Source: Anadara kagoshimensis
Taxonomy: Eukaryota; Mollusca; Bivalvia; Arcoida; Arcidae
Assembly: GCA_021292105.1 (NCBI GenBank)
Contig: CM037871.1
Coordinates: 53,117,261-53,181,260, forward strand
Direction of reading: 5' to 3'
DNA: 64,000 nucleotides
Under the pieces are notes generated by a model. That model did no database searches. It saw only the letters and a program-made list of their open reading frames with translations, and was not told where the DNA came from. The first letter of the stretch is position 1; every line of letters begins with the position of its first letter. Below are positions 13,401 through 23,046 of this stretch, piece by piece. The position numbers and the translations under genes are program-made.

Positions 13401-14030
13401 TTTTGAAAGAATTTCCCAAAAATTTGAAGCTAAAGGTGATATTGCCTACCAGGATGGAACTGTAATTATATGGGAAAAATTCTTACAAACAAGATAAATC
13501 TGATGATAATTACATGTATGTATTTCCATTATGACATATCTTAATAGAATTTGGAAAAACAAAAAATAACAGTTTTTAAAATGGAATTTTATTATAAATT
13601 TTATTATAAATCTTATTATGTGCGACACATCACCCTACAAAACAATGGTATAAACTGTATACAATCTAAACAAGTTCTTAATAATATGTCAGTAAAAATA
13701 AAACATGTTTGTGTACCGGTACATCAAACTTTGTAAATCATAATTCCAAAATATATACTTCTTTTCATAGGAAGCCTTCTATAACACATTCAATCCAGGT
13801 TCAGATCATTGCAATCCTCCTAAAATCTTCAATGTCACCATACAGCTACAGTGAGACATATGGTGTCCATATGATATGCCATAATTATGTATATGTAATA
13901 GGGAAATGAATTACCAGTATCAACTGTTGTTGGTTGTTACCTTTTTTAACTTTGTATTCAAACTCTGTATCCTGTGATTCTCTAAACATCTGATGTGTGG
14001 CAGACATTCTGTTATATAAAGAGTCACCAC
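1229..14030 (-). CDS. BORCS8: BORC complex subunit 8 (BORCS8), six coding exons
   Basis: BORCS8 is a subunit of BORC, the cytosolic complex on lysosomes that recruits Arl8 and links lysosomes to kinesin. Coding exons in transcript order: 13941-14007 (exon begins at 14030, ATG at 14005-14007), 13115-13227, 10977-11041, 5544-5651, 4885-5022 and 1229-1337 (stop at 1229-1231). All junctions are GT-AG and all phases agree (1, 0, 2, 2, 2). The product is 199 residues. Residues 21-117 match the vertebrate protein closely, including KKVSDRISES (21-30) and ANEPSLAFFRVQEHV (35-49). The last two exons add a hydrophilic Ser/Thr/Gln-rich tail, making it longer than human BORCS8 (about 119 aa). The 20 bases before the ATG are 5' UTR, so a further non-coding first exon should lie above 14.9 kb. 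Introns 2 and the 5' UTR intron carry arrays of their own splice junctions. The tail exons are less certain than the core. Confidence 0.87.
1380..1680. repeat. Degenerate interspersed repeat in BORCS8 last intron
   Basis: Contains phrases that look like the 3' part of a common molluscan repeat (CATATCTTTAATGTTTATGG, GCATAGGTCAAGGTCA, then a G run and CATTTATCTGTC). No ends or target duplications were found. The assignment rests on pattern memory only. Confidence 0.4.
1771..3138 (+). mobile_element. Repetitive element with AGCTCACCTG / CAGGTGAGCG ends and ~143-bp internal monomers
   Basis: The left end reads AGCTCACCTGAGC and the right end CAGGTGAGCGTTAAGGCCC, so the outer bases are inverted (GCTCACCTG against CAGGTGAGC). 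From about 2280 to 3110 it holds roughly six imperfect monomers of about 143 bp, each carrying AAAGGTCAAGGTCACAGATG and TATAAACTTTTTGTATAGGC. A shorter relative lies at 56303-56663 and loose monomers at 61575-62170. No transposase is seen; superfamily not assigned. Confidence 0.7.
3246..3360 (-). mobile_element. tRNA-derived SINE fragment (minus strand)
   Basis: On the minus strand this reads as a box-B-like GGTTCAAATCTCACTTGGG followed by a SINE body with GGTTTTTTCTGAGCACTCTGG, closely resembling the SINEs at 46994, 54032 and 54899. Its tRNA-like head continues directly into the 54-bp array at 3351-4480. Confidence 0.7.
3351..4480 (-). repeat. 54-bp satellite built from a SINE tRNA-like head, ~21 copies
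   Basis: The unit is 54 bp, seen on the plus strand as GAGGGGTGACAGGTTCAGTG followed by ATCCGGAAGTGTGTTTTAGA and CCCCCTCGACCACT. Read on the minus strand each unit starts AGTGGTCGAGGGGGTCTAAA, which resembles the A box of a tRNA-derived SINE head. The single box B lies only at the low-coordinate end. Because 54 is a multiple of three, both strands show long open frames (for example 3334-3969); these are artefacts. Units near 4140-4260 are shortened or carry a G run. Confidence 0.85.
5226..5260. repeat. (CT)n microsatellite
   Basis: Uninterrupted CT dinucleotides in BORCS8 intron 4, about 200 bp from the acceptor of the exon at 4885-5022. Confidence 0.9.
5708..5808. repeat. ~50-bp tandem duplication
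   Basis: Two copies of a unit beginning ACAAACATACCAATCCATG and ending CCCAAAGCAAAGTAA. It lies just upstream (in transcript sense) of the BORCS8 exon at 5544-5651 but does not include exon sequence. Confidence 0.85.
5914..6097. mobile_element. MITE with TACAGTCTAACCTG / CAGGTTTGAGTGTA ends
   Basis: Outer bases form an imperfect inverted repeat flanked by TA, with internal AAAGGCCACC and GGTGGCCTTTATA segments also inverted. Relatives lie at 50519-50697, 50741-51109 and 52265-52425. The TA boundary suggests a Tc1/mariner-type mobiliser, but no transposase is present. Confidence 0.65.
6124..10574. mobile_element. 4.45-kb non-autonomous DNA transposon, copy 1
   Basis: Begins CAGTAGGATAGCCAA and ends with its reverse complement TTGGCTATCCTACTG, a 15-bp terminal inverted repeat. 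It is flanked by ACT on both sides (6121-6123 and 10575-10577), a 3-bp target duplication. The second copy (41013-45541) has the same ends and is flanked by TTA on both sides, which confirms the boundaries. A 28-bp direct repeat starting GAAACTGGTACGTTTTTTGT lies near each end (about 6429 and 10157). The interior has AAAT microsatellite blocks (7020-7560) separated by a recurring spacer around TTAGAGCTGGGACACA, and a nested 155-bp MITE. Short open frames near both ends are conserved between copies but look like no known transposase. Three-base duplications occur in CACTA, Academ and Harbinger groups; I cannot assign one. It sits in BORCS8 intron 3. Confidence 0.9.
8760..8914. mobile_element. 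155-bp MITE, CAGGGATGAAG ends (hAT-like), nested in copy 1
   Basis: Starts CAGGGATGAAG and ends CTTCATCCCTG; flanked by TACCT and TACTT, an imperfect 5-bp target duplication. Identical length to the copies at 15779-15933 and 43710-43864. CAGGG termini and 5-bp duplications fit the hAT group sometimes called hAT5; this is family knowledge, not proof. Confidence 0.85.
11042..11650. other. Interior of BORCS8 intron 2, no feature recognised
   Basis: AT-rich intron sequence between the exon at 10977-11041 and the junction array. I see no open frame, inverted repeat or recognised mobile element here. Confidence 0.5.
11651..13138 (-). repeat. 44-bp minisatellite copied from the BORCS8 exon 2 splice donor, ~30 copies
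   Basis: On the minus strand each unit contains the end of the exon (TTACCACAGCTTGTAGAAC then AAAAG), a consensus donor GTAAGG, and about 20 intron bases (CTATAAACTCATAG). The functional copy is the outermost one: the exon ends at 13115 and the array runs from it into the intron. Units vary mainly as TTATAACC or TTATAGCC (plus strand) and as CTATG, CAATG or CTAGG spacers. The array is split at about 12770-12940 by an unrelated insertion. Most units keep a perfect GTAAG. Confidence 0.93.
12770..12945. repeat. Insertion inside the donor array, related to 13313-13460
   Basis: This block interrupts the 44-bp array. It shares long stretches with 13313-13460, including CTAAAATAGGTTACTTTTTG followed by AAAGAATT and a CTACCAGGA-like end. 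It is probably a small interspersed element; ends were not defined. Confidence 0.65.
13313..13460. repeat. Second copy of the small element in BORCS8
   Basis: Parallels 12770-12945 over its whole length with about one mismatch every few bases, including the motif AATAGGTTACTTTTTGAAAG. It lies in BORCS8 intron 1. Confidence 0.6.
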
Positions 14031-14890
14031 CTACAATGTAAAATGTTATATAAAGAGTCAACACCTACAATGTAAAACATTATATAAAGAGTCACCACCT
14101 ACAATGTAAAATGTTATATAAAGAGTCAACACCTACAATGTAAAACATTATATAAAGAGTCACCACCTACAATGTAAAATGTTATATAAAGAGTCAACAC
14201 CTACAATGTAAAACATTATATAAAGAGTCACCACCTACAATGTAAAATGTTATATATACTCACCACCTAAAATATAAAATGTTATATAAAGAGTCACCAC
14301 CTACAATGTAAAATGTTATATATACTCACCACCTAAAATATAAAATGTTATATGGAGTCACCACCTACAGTATAAAATGTTATATAGAGTCACCACCTAC
14401 AGTGTAAAATGTTATATGGTGTCACCACCTACAATGTAACACGTTATATAGGGTCACCACCTACAACATACTGTAAAATGTTATATATAGTCACCACCTA
14501 CGTGTAAAATGTTATATAAAGAGTTACCATCTACAATGTAAAATTTATATATAGTCACCACCGAGAAAATAAAACGTTATATAGAGTCACCACCTACAGT
14601 GTACTGTAAAATGTTATATATAGTCACCACCTACAATGTAAAATGTTATATAGAGTTACAACCTACAATGTAAAATGTTATATAGTCACCACCTACAATG
14701 TAAAATGTTGTAGATAGAGTCACCACCTACAATATACTGTAAAATGTTACATATAGTCACCACCTACAATGTAAATGTTATATAGAGTTACCACCTACAA
14801 TGTAAAATGTTATATAGTCACCACCTACAATGTAAAATGTTGTAGATAGAGTCACCACCTACAACATCAAATGTTATATAGAGTCCATTT
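14011..14890 (-). repeat. 34-bp minisatellite copied from the BORCS8 splice acceptor, ~25 copies
   Basis: The minus-strand unit is ATTTTACATTGTAG (intron, ending in AG) plus GTGGTGACTCTTTATATAAC (start of the exon, 5' UTR). The functional copy is at the low end: the exon begins at 14030 and its 5' UTR is followed by AGA and the ATG. Copies extend up to about 14890 into the intron. Between 14041 and 14230 two variants alternate, giving a 68-bp higher-order repeat; distal units are more degenerate (GAGTCACC, TAGTCACC). Confidence 0.92.
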
Positions 14891-15778
14891 CACTGTCATA
14901 TATACCAATTTTCACTGGAATTCCATTCCAAAAGAGATGTGTAACAATTTTCTGGAATTCTAGTCACTAGTGTACTAGTGTCATCAACAGTCTATACCAA
15001 ATTTTACTGAAAATCAAAAGAAATTTAACATTTTTATGGAATTCGAGGGTCATCCATACCAAATGGAATTCCAGAGGGTTAGTAGTAATATTTTTGGTGA
15101 ATTCTGCTTTTATCCATAAGGGAGGTGTATGGAGTAAATCTGGAATAGCTCTAGGAGTAGAATAGCTCATTATCTTAGACAAGGTGTTAAATTAAACATG
15201 TAAACAGTTGGTTTGGCAAAGGTGGTATTATCATTACCAATCATTTTCTTGTGTTGTGCATATACGTAGCTTAATGCATGATCCATTAATTGATCATTTA
15301 GACAAATAAATGACTAACAATCTGCTAAAACTCATCCTAGTGAATAAACACGGAAGTAAATACTCGTGGATAAAATACAAATGGGACAGAGTAAAACGTC
15401 AACCGGAACTTTCAATTTTTTAAAATTTTAAAATGAAATAGTGGCATTTGGTTTTTTGTTGACGTTGTTTAAAATGTGCCTATCAAGCGGGTTAAATATC
15501 ATAGGTTATCACGTAAAATCAGATGTCGCTGGTAAAATTTATCCTATTCACACAGGTCACATTTACAGTTATCTCCCTGTGACAGAATTCTCCTGTTTTG
15601 TTTGATTTTACCACAGCACAGAGTAGGGCTACGCATTGCTTCACAACCAAATTCTGATTCAATCACACTGCCCGACTACAGGTTAATATTTCCTCATAGC
15701 AGTGTTTGTTGGGGGTGGGGGGCACTCATACTCTATGGCATATATAATATAGCCAGTGGAAACAACTACTTCACAGTT
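14891..15778. other. 5' flank of BORCS8; probable promoter and first exon zone, not resolved
   Basis: A non-coding first exon of BORCS8 (minus strand) is expected because the ATG exon has an upstream acceptor. I could not fix its donor or a transcription start. 14915-15075 contains repeated GGAATTC-type phrases, probably a small repeat. Confidence 0.35.
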
Positions 15779-15933
15779 CAGGGATAAAGCTTAACTATTT
15801 TGAGTGAGGGACCGAGCTCACTTCAGAAAGGAAGTTGCAATAGTAATAAATAGCTAAAATGTGTAAACATTAAGGGCCCAGACAGATTTTTAGTAGCCAT
15901 TGGCTGCTGGGCCCCTATTAATCTCCATCCCTG
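15779..15933. mobile_element. 155-bp CAGGGAT MITE, third copy
   Basis: Starts CAGGGATAAAG and ends CTCCATCCCTG, with a perfect 5-bp target duplication CAGTT at 15774-15778 and 15934-15938. Same length as the two copies nested in the 4.45-kb transposon, though more diverged, so the family moved independently of that host element. Confidence 0.88.
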
Positions 15934-15938
15934 CAGTT

Positions 15939-16904
15939 TTAATAAGTATTTATGTGAAATGTTCACCATACTATTGTTCATCTTTAATGTTTAGAGACAG
16001 TCGTTTTCATAAACAATTTTTATACCTTTTAAATTTTTGAAACCTAACAATCATATTTTGTTTTGGAAACAAAAAGCGCATCTAAAAATATTTTTAGTTT
16101 TATTTTTACTTTTTCCGTTATTCTCCTACATAGAGAAAATTATATATTTTCACTAAAATTCAGCTGTAGTATGTTCCCTAGGTAACCCCATATGCATATA
16201 TTAAAAGGTTCAACTAAGGTCAACAATTACAATGTAAATCACTTATATATCACAATTACTATTGGCATCAGTTTTGACAAAATCATGGAGAAGAAATATT
16301 TAAGATGACTTGAAGTATGTAGTTTTAAAGTGTTTTTATTTGTGAAAAAGCATTAGGATCACATTATTTGAAAGTGGACAAACTGATTAAGTCTATGACA
16401 CAGGCGTGATTCAGGCGTGAATATCAAAGGTTTAGAACATGGGGTCCATAACGGGTGTTTTAGTTCTTAGTCTAATCGCGATATTTGTAAATTTGCTGAT
16501 TTTTTCTCTATATACAGAAATATATGTAATTATTTCCATTTTTTGTGTATTTTTCCTTGTTAGTATTTTTGTTTTTAAACACATATGTTGTAATTATTTT
16601 ATGAGACATCAAATGATACTATAGCAATTTTAATTAAGGACTGTCTCTAAGTATAAAAGACGAACAATAATATCTTGATACCATCTTTATTTCACCAATT
16701 TTACCACAGCCATTTAGGAAGTTAATAGTTTATTCACAAAAGATTAATAAAAAAGTCTCCCGAGAGTACTACTAAAGCATCTGAGGAATCAATTCAGAGG
16801 TTATAAAAGTCATCATCACATTTTCCATAATAACAAAAACGATTTTCCAGTGTGTATGTAACATATGTAATATTGAAACATTAACACATTGAAGAGTATA
16901 TAAT
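15939..16904. other. Intergenic, nothing firm
   Basis: AT-rich. A 61-codon hydrophobic open frame at 16439-16624 begins at an ATG but shows no signal of being a gene (no splice or family evidence). No repeats recognised. Confidence 0.4.
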
Positions 16905-18086
16905 ATACTTATTATATAATAACAAATAATGGCAATTTGAATGCAAGCTTAACAGATTTGGCCAAAAAGGCAAAGAAAGCTCTTTTCTCGATAAAATCAC
17001 ATTCAATCTCCTTTGGTAACTTCCCTATAAATGTGATATGCACCTTATTTGACTCTCTTGTTAAACCTATTTTGTCGTATAATGCAGAAATATCATTCAT
17101 GGACATTTATCACTCTTATTATAAAGCTGTAATCAGATTAAAATCTCCAAATAAAGAGATAGATACTTTCCAATATTTAGACAAGACACCCTTTGAAAAG
17201 GTACATATTAACTTCTGTAAATATACCCTAGGTACTAAAACAACATCCTCAAATCTAGGTGTCAGAGCTGAACTAGGAAGACCACCAATAGAAAAACGTA
17301 TTATAAAACAATCTATTTTATATTTAGCAAGATTAAATACTACAGAAATAAATCCACTGTTAAAAGAATGTCTTACTTTGAACAAACACCTCGACTATCA
17401 AGGTATTTATACTTGGTACACATTCATCAAACACTCTACAGGAATAAAAATACAGATCTAAATACAATAACAAATTGTCAAAATATTAAAGATGTAAACC
17501 GTTTGAAAACCTCAAAAATATCTTGAATATTTTTTACTCTGACCAGTTAGAAAATAAAATTAAAACTAGATGAACACAATAAACTTTTTCTATATAAATT
17601 TATTAAACTTAATAATGAACAAGAATATTACTTGAAGTACCCAAATTTTGAAACACACTGCTTGTTTACACAAATTAGAATTAGTGACCATCGCCTACAA
17701 ATAGAAAAAGGTCGTTATCTGAAATTACCACGCGAACAAAGAATATGCACATGTGAAACTATTGAAGATGAAAAACACTTTTTATTATATTGCAGAATTA
17801 ATGAAAACTTGAGAAATACTTTCTTTGATGATATATCATTTAAAATACCAAACTTTACAAACCGATATTGAACCTGCTAAATACTACAGACTTTTGTCAA
17901 GTAAAAAGAACAGCCTCCTTCATTAAACAGTCGTTGGAACTGAGGACAGGAGACTCTTAGTTATTTTTTTACTTTGTATTCGATATATGCCAGACTTATA
18001 GTATATTTTTTATGTTCCTTGCTTGTTTGTATTGTATTTGTCACAATCTGTCATCTGATTATATGACAATAAAGTTTGAATTATAT
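16905..18086 (+). pseudogene. 3' end of a non-LTR retrotransposon (LINE), dead on arrival
   Basis: The frame 16937-17461 encodes the region after the reverse transcriptase core seen in Jockey/CR1-like LINEs, with LTDLAKKAKKALFSIKS and LFDSLVKPILSYNAEI. After stops and frame changes, 17632-17871 holds the C-terminal region with ISDHRLQIEKGRYLKLP and a zinc-knuckle-like CTCETIEDEKHFLLYC. The 3' UTR ends in TATGACAATAAAGTTTGAAT at about 18085. It is truncated at its 5' end, as is usual for LINEs, and lies 85 bp upstream of the next gene start, so its end could contribute to that gene's promoter or 5' UTR. Confidence 0.85.
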
Positions 18087-18171
18087 TCATCAAATGTTTT
18101 GTTTATTGTAGCAAACCTAGCAACAAATATAAATTGTAACCATGCGCACTAATAGATAACCAGACGTAACC

Positions 18172-20599
18172 ATGGAAATAAAGGTCAAACAGAGATCACA
18201 GGAATGGTTTGATCAAAGGTCATCAGTAACTTTAACTGCTTCAAGATTTGGAGATGTTTTAGGCCTTGGAAGAGGGAAACCTTATGATTTCTTCATGTCA
18301 GTGATATCAGATGATAATGGAGATCCTGAACAAACTGATTCTATAAAACATGGTATTGAAATGGAGTCTGTAATTCACGAGGCATACGAGTTGTTGACAG
18401 GAAACAAGACTAGAGAATCAGGATTCTGGTTACCCTGTCTAGATAATACAATGAAAGATCTGATTGGTGCTTCACCAGACGCTGTTGTTTATGATGTCGT
18501 TGACAGTAAGAAGGAGGTAGGATTGTGTGAATTCAAAGCTCCGGTCTATAGGATGTATAACAAAGAAAATAGCATTGGTGGTATACCACGGTATTATATT
18601 GCTCAGATTCAGGGACAAATGGCAGTCACTGGTTTTTTGTGGTGTGATTTTATGGCAGTTTGTGTGAAAACAGAAGAAATTATGTTGAAAAGAGTGTTTT
18701 TCCAACCAGACTATTGGCAAAAAATTTCTACTGTTATCAGACAGTTTTGTTTTGCAGTTCAGGTATGATTTATATGGAGGGTGTAGGCCTGTAGGGTGAA
18801 ATATTAAACTCTATGTCTTGTACCACATTTTTAAGTTCAGTACTTGTTCTGTAAATGAGGCATTGTAGTTGGAATCTTTGCTGGGTCAGTTGCTATAGCA
18901 GAAAATTGGTAATCTCTAGTGACTGTTATATTGCCAATCATTCTGTCAGAGACTTGAAAATTGTTGGAATCTATAGTAATTAGCCATAAATGTACTAATT
19001 CATGTTCAAATCACAACCATCGAAGTTAAAACTTTTAAAACTTGGAGATTAAGATAAGTAAAGCATGTGAACTTCCATCAGGGAATTGATGCCCGGTGCT
19101 CCGGAAAGTGAAGCGCTTCTTGTTTTATTGCCAAGCACTTCATTCATTTGAATAATGCTGTTAATATCATTGTCTCCACCACAGTATGTACACCCAACTT
19201 TTTGTTACATTTTTTTAAACTACCTTCTGCCGTTGTAATTGGGGAAAATTTGAAATTCTGAAATACAGCAAACTGCATTATGACATGCTTGCAATAACTC
19301 AGGATCCTCATTGCAAAGATGTTATATTGTAACAATATCTAACATGTTGTGGGTAAGGGCAACTATAGTACGGTAGATTTAATTTGCAGGTATATCACTG
19401 TATTGAGAATTTTAGTGGTCAAATTGGGAAAATTTAGTCATTTTTTCCCAGGGGTAACTATCATTTTAGGCAAACAAAATCATTGTACACAAGTCATGAA
19501 AAAAGGACTTAAGTACTTATTGTCATTTAAAGGTGTTGCTGCAACATTACCCTTAACAGGTGAAGTGCTTGACTTGTAAAGTGCATGACTGGTGAAGTGC
19601 TTGATTGGTGAAGTATTTGATTGGTGAATCACTTGACTGATGAAGTGCTGGACTAGTGAAGTGCTTTACTGGAGAAATGCTTGATGGGTGAAGTGTGTGA
19701 CTAGTTAATTGTTTTACTGGTGAAGCGCTTGTTTGATAAATCTTTTGACTAGTGAAGTGCTTGACTGGTGAAACACTTGAATGGTTAAGTTCTTGACTGG
19801 TTAGATGCTTGACAGATGAAATGCTTGAATGGTGAAATGCCTGACTGATGAAGCACTTGACTAGTGAAGCACTTGACTGGTGAAGTTCTTGATTGATGAA
19901 GCACTTGATTAGTGAAGCACTTGACAGATGAAGTGCATGACTAGTGAAGTGCATCACTTGTGAAGCACTTGACTGGTGAATATAAATAAAATCATCTTTT
20001 TGTTAACTGTTAAATTGATAACTAGTGATTATTATCATGGAAGGCATGACATAATCAAAAAGAACCCTTACAGATTGATAAATAAGGTAAAACCTTGTTT
20101 TAATGTCCCTCAATGACTTTTCCATCACACTTATAGCCATACATATGCTGCAATATCAACTTTGTAAATTAAAGTACACAGTTTACATTTAAAATGATTT
20201 TATGAATTAGTTAATAATAATTTTTTTTTTGTTTGACAGGAATCAAAACTCAGAAAACAAGTTCATAAAAACCCTTTAGACTTTGAAGGAGCCAGAAAAA
20301 TCAAGGAAATGTTGTTCCACAAAGACCTTTATCCTGGTGAAGATCTGATCATTATTCAGGATTTACTGAAGAGAAATATTCCTACAAAGACAATGTGTGG
20401 ACCATCTAAATTATGGTTATCATATGACTTTTTGATGGGAAAACCCTACAAACTACCTACAACATTACAATTTTATGCTCACAGTTTACTCTGGCAAGTT
20501 GATAGAGAGGTGGCCTTAAAAGAAAATCATTTGATTCAAGAACGGGACCTGCTTCAAAATTCAGAAGATAATAAATATATTTACCATATGAGTTTTTGA
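18172..20599 (+). CDS. YqaJ/lambda-exonuclease-family nuclease, two exons
   Basis: Exon 1 is 18172-18762 and exon 2 is 20240-20599; the intron has GTATGA and a T-rich tract ending GACAG, and the phase is 0. The 316-residue product has the PD-(D/E)XK fold signature of YqaJ-type viral recombinase/lambda exonuclease: SRFG (24-27), an acidic GIEMES (61-66), SPDAVV with D103, CEFKAP with E120 and K122, and QIQGQM (145-150). These enzymes degrade one DNA strand from ends during recombination. The second exon (from residue 198) is alpha-helical, charged and not recognised. The start has a good context (ACCATGG). Such genes occur in many molluscs and other invertebrates as lineage-specific families, probably acquired from a virus or mobile element; whether this one has a host role is unknown. 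No partner recombinase gene is adjacent. Confidence 0.85.
19210..19440. repeat. Interspersed repeat in the nuclease intron, paired with 47450-47640
   Basis: Shares ordered phrases with 47450-47640 (AACTACCTTCTGCC, TGGGAAAATT, GGATC(C/T)TCATTGCA, GGTAAGG.CAA, GAAAATTTTAG). Ends not defined. Confidence 0.55.
19558..19978. repeat. 16-bp minisatellite, ~26 copies
   Basis: Degenerate unit TGAAGTGCTTGACTGG inside the nuclease intron. It does not match either exon junction of that gene, so it serves as a contrast to the junction-derived arrays. Confidence 0.9.
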
Positions 20600-21099
20600 A
20601 AAAAATGTATTAATGATGACCTACATGTGGTAATAATTTACCAACCAGGCACTTCAAATTACCACAGAGATGATGTATGGATGTAATTATGTGCAGAATA
20701 GATTTGAGGATCTCTGTCAAATATTTCTATATCATTGATTATGGAACTAATGGGTAAAAATCCTGCATCATTGTTTACGCTTGATTGTATGAAGTACAGA
20801 AGAGTCACATGAGCATCAGCCCATCAGGTATAATACACACACTCCCTGTGTGAGTATATCTCACTCCATCTGTGTGTATGTTGTGTGAGTGTGTGTTGTG
20901 TGTGCATGCCTCAGTCCATGTCTCAGTGTATCTCACTCTTGTGTGAATATGCCTCACTTCCTGTGTGTATGTGTGTGGGTGTGTCATTCCCTGTGTGAGT
21001 ATGTCCAATACTATGTTAATCAAGTCATCAACATTGATTCAGTGTTGAAATTTACTATGGTATGCATTATTTTATCATGCTTACAGAAAACATTTAATC

Positions 21100-21705
21100 C
21101 AGATATCTTGAATGTTTAGGAGTGTGTCAACCTAGATATCATGGGACATTTATGAGTGTGTCAACCCAGATATCATGGATGTTTAGGAGTGTGTCAACCC
21201 AGATATCATGGATGTTTAGGAGTGTGTCAACCCAGATACTGTACAATGCTTATATTTCACTATGGTTTTATTTTCGCTATATTCGCGGTCAAGTGTATTC
21301 CCACGAAAATTAAACCACCGTGAATAGACACCGGTTTTACCAGCCCATTAATCTTGCTAGAGTCGTTTTCCTTGAATCGGATAAGACATGAAAATATGAC
21401 ACTGCGAATACACTAGTCATCGTCAAACCGCGAAATTTGGCACCTTGAAAATAAAGCAATATACAGTATCATGGACATTTATGAGTGTGTCAACCCAGAT
21501 ATCATGGACATTTAATGGACATTTATGAGTGTGTCAACCCAGATATCATGGACATTTATGAGTGTGTCAACCAACCCAGATATCATGGACATTTATGAGT
21601 TTGTCAACCCAGATATCATGGACATTTATGAGTGTGTCAACCCAGATATCATGGACATTTATGAGTGTGTCTACCCAGATACCATGGACATTTAGAAGTG
21701 TGTCA
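21100..21705. repeat. 32-bp minisatellite GAGTGTGTCAACCCAGATAT-type
   Basis: Unit of about 32 bp (GAGTGTGTCAACCCAGATAT plus CATGGACATTTA). Roughly a dozen copies, interrupted by a 228-bp MITE at 21239-21466. It lies downstream of the nuclease gene. Confidence 0.9.
21239..21466. mobile_element. 228-bp TA-flanked MITE inside the 32-bp array
   Basis: Begins CTGTACAATGCTTATATTTC and ends GAAAATAAAGCAATATACAG, an imperfect inverted repeat, flanked by TA on both sides (21237-21238 and 21467-21468). Neighbouring array units read CAGATATCATGG without it, which gives the empty site directly. Tc1/mariner-type by target and length; no coding capacity. A diverged relative may lie near 63010-63120 (ATTCGCGG and CGGTCAAG). 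Confidence 0.88.
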
Positions 21706-22214
21706 ACATCAATGTGTATGTTGAGTTTTAGAGTTCATTGTACACTTTTACACACTGAGCTTGAGACAGAGTGATGGCTATTTTTCTCACATCCAATTCT
21801 TTAGAAAACTATTACATAGACATTGTTATTTCAACTTATGTTATATTTTGTTTAATATTAATGCAGTTTTTGAAATGAATTTTAATGAATAAATTGTACA
21901 TTCTATTGTTTATTTTGTCTGTTAAGTAATATAAACATGCCCGACACTATGACACAGTTGTTCCAAGCTAGATTTGTTTTAATGATTGTTTAACTCAAAA
22001 TTTCAAAACCAGTAGAAACTAAAGCTTCATTATAAAATCTGAATTGAATTCTAGTCACTTATGATATATTAAGCAACTCTGTTGCTACAAAACTTTATAA
22101 TAAAGGCTATGTGAGAAACAGGTAATTAAACCAATTAAGCTTTGAGAAACTGGAAGATCATGTGACCTCATGATTTGTCCATGTGTACATCTGTAACACA
22201 CATTTTTCTACATC

Positions 22215-22515
22215 TACTCAGAAACTACCACTATGTGGCTCCCTTCTATGTTAGTTGTGAAATATGTAGTGACGGTATTTTCCCAGCACTCCCCATTTAG
22301 AAATGCCTTTAAGTAACAGTCCTTGGGAAGATACTTTAAAAACCGGTGACCTGTGTCATGGCAGTCTTGGCACCTTAAAAAAACCATCCCTGCACATTGC
22401 ACTGAAATGTACTGCAAAGGTGGAACCAGTTCACATATAGCTGATGATGTCTCGATATACAATATGTGAAAGATTCTTGACTGGGACGTAATTTAACCCC
22501 ATTCAATCAATCAAT
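22215..22515 (+). mobile_element. SINE body and tail, head missing
   Basis: Shares with the next SINE a body ending in CTGATGATGTCTCGATATAC, TTCTTGACTGGGACGTAA and CCATTCAATCAATCAATCC. No box A or B was found, so it is 5'-truncated. Confidence 0.7.
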
Positions 22516-22718
22516 CCTCTGTAACTACTTGACCAATATTCACCAAACTCCACAAGAAATTGGGGATTTTTCAAGTTTGACATTTTGGTTGTTGTAGCTA
22601 TACTCTGAGAGGATGTCATAGTATAAAACCTTCTCTAAAGCAGAAAATCCTAGATAAAACTGACTACATATCATCAACTTCCACCGACTAGAAGTAATTC
22701 ATAGAATAACACACTTTT

Positions 22719-23046
22719 ACGGTTTGACCACACCAGTTAGAAGAGTGCTCGCTTCGTATGTGGGAGGTCTAGGGTTCGAACTCCGATCAAGGTCAATACT
22801 TGAAAAGAGTAGATACAGTTCTTTTGCCTATCACTTGCCTTTTAGAAATGAAAGTCACAAGGTCCTTCGAAATCTACTTTAAAAAAATTCCTTTTGTATG
22901 TGTGGTACCTAAAAGAACCCTTCCTACACATTGACCTGAGCGCACTGCAAAGTCAAAATTTCTGCCACTTCATTTTTAGCTGTTGACGTGTCGATATAAG
23001 TGAAATAATCTTGATTTGGACGTAAAACCTTATTCAATCAACCCTT
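22719..23046 (+). mobile_element. tRNA-derived SINE, near full length
   Basis: The head resembles a tRNA, with box B as GGGTTCGAACTCCGA at about 22771. The body is shared with 22215-22515 and 35780-36092. The tail is GTCGATATAAGTGAAATAAT followed by CTTGATTTGGACGTAAAACC and ATTCAATCAA. Transcription would be by RNA polymerase III on the plus strand. Confidence 0.8.

Noticed and set aside
11651..14890. CRISPR-like regularly repeated arrays
   Set aside because: Units are directly adjacent tandem repeats without unique spacers, in a eukaryotic gene; no cas genes.
16439..16624. 61-residue hydrophobic open frame
   Set aside because: AT-rich DNA easily gives Phe/Ile/Leu-rich frames; no family, splice or expression evidence.
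19558..19978. Junction-derived origin for the 16-bp array in the nuclease intron
   Set aside because: The unit matches neither the exon 1 donor nor the exon 2 acceptor, and the array lies far from both.
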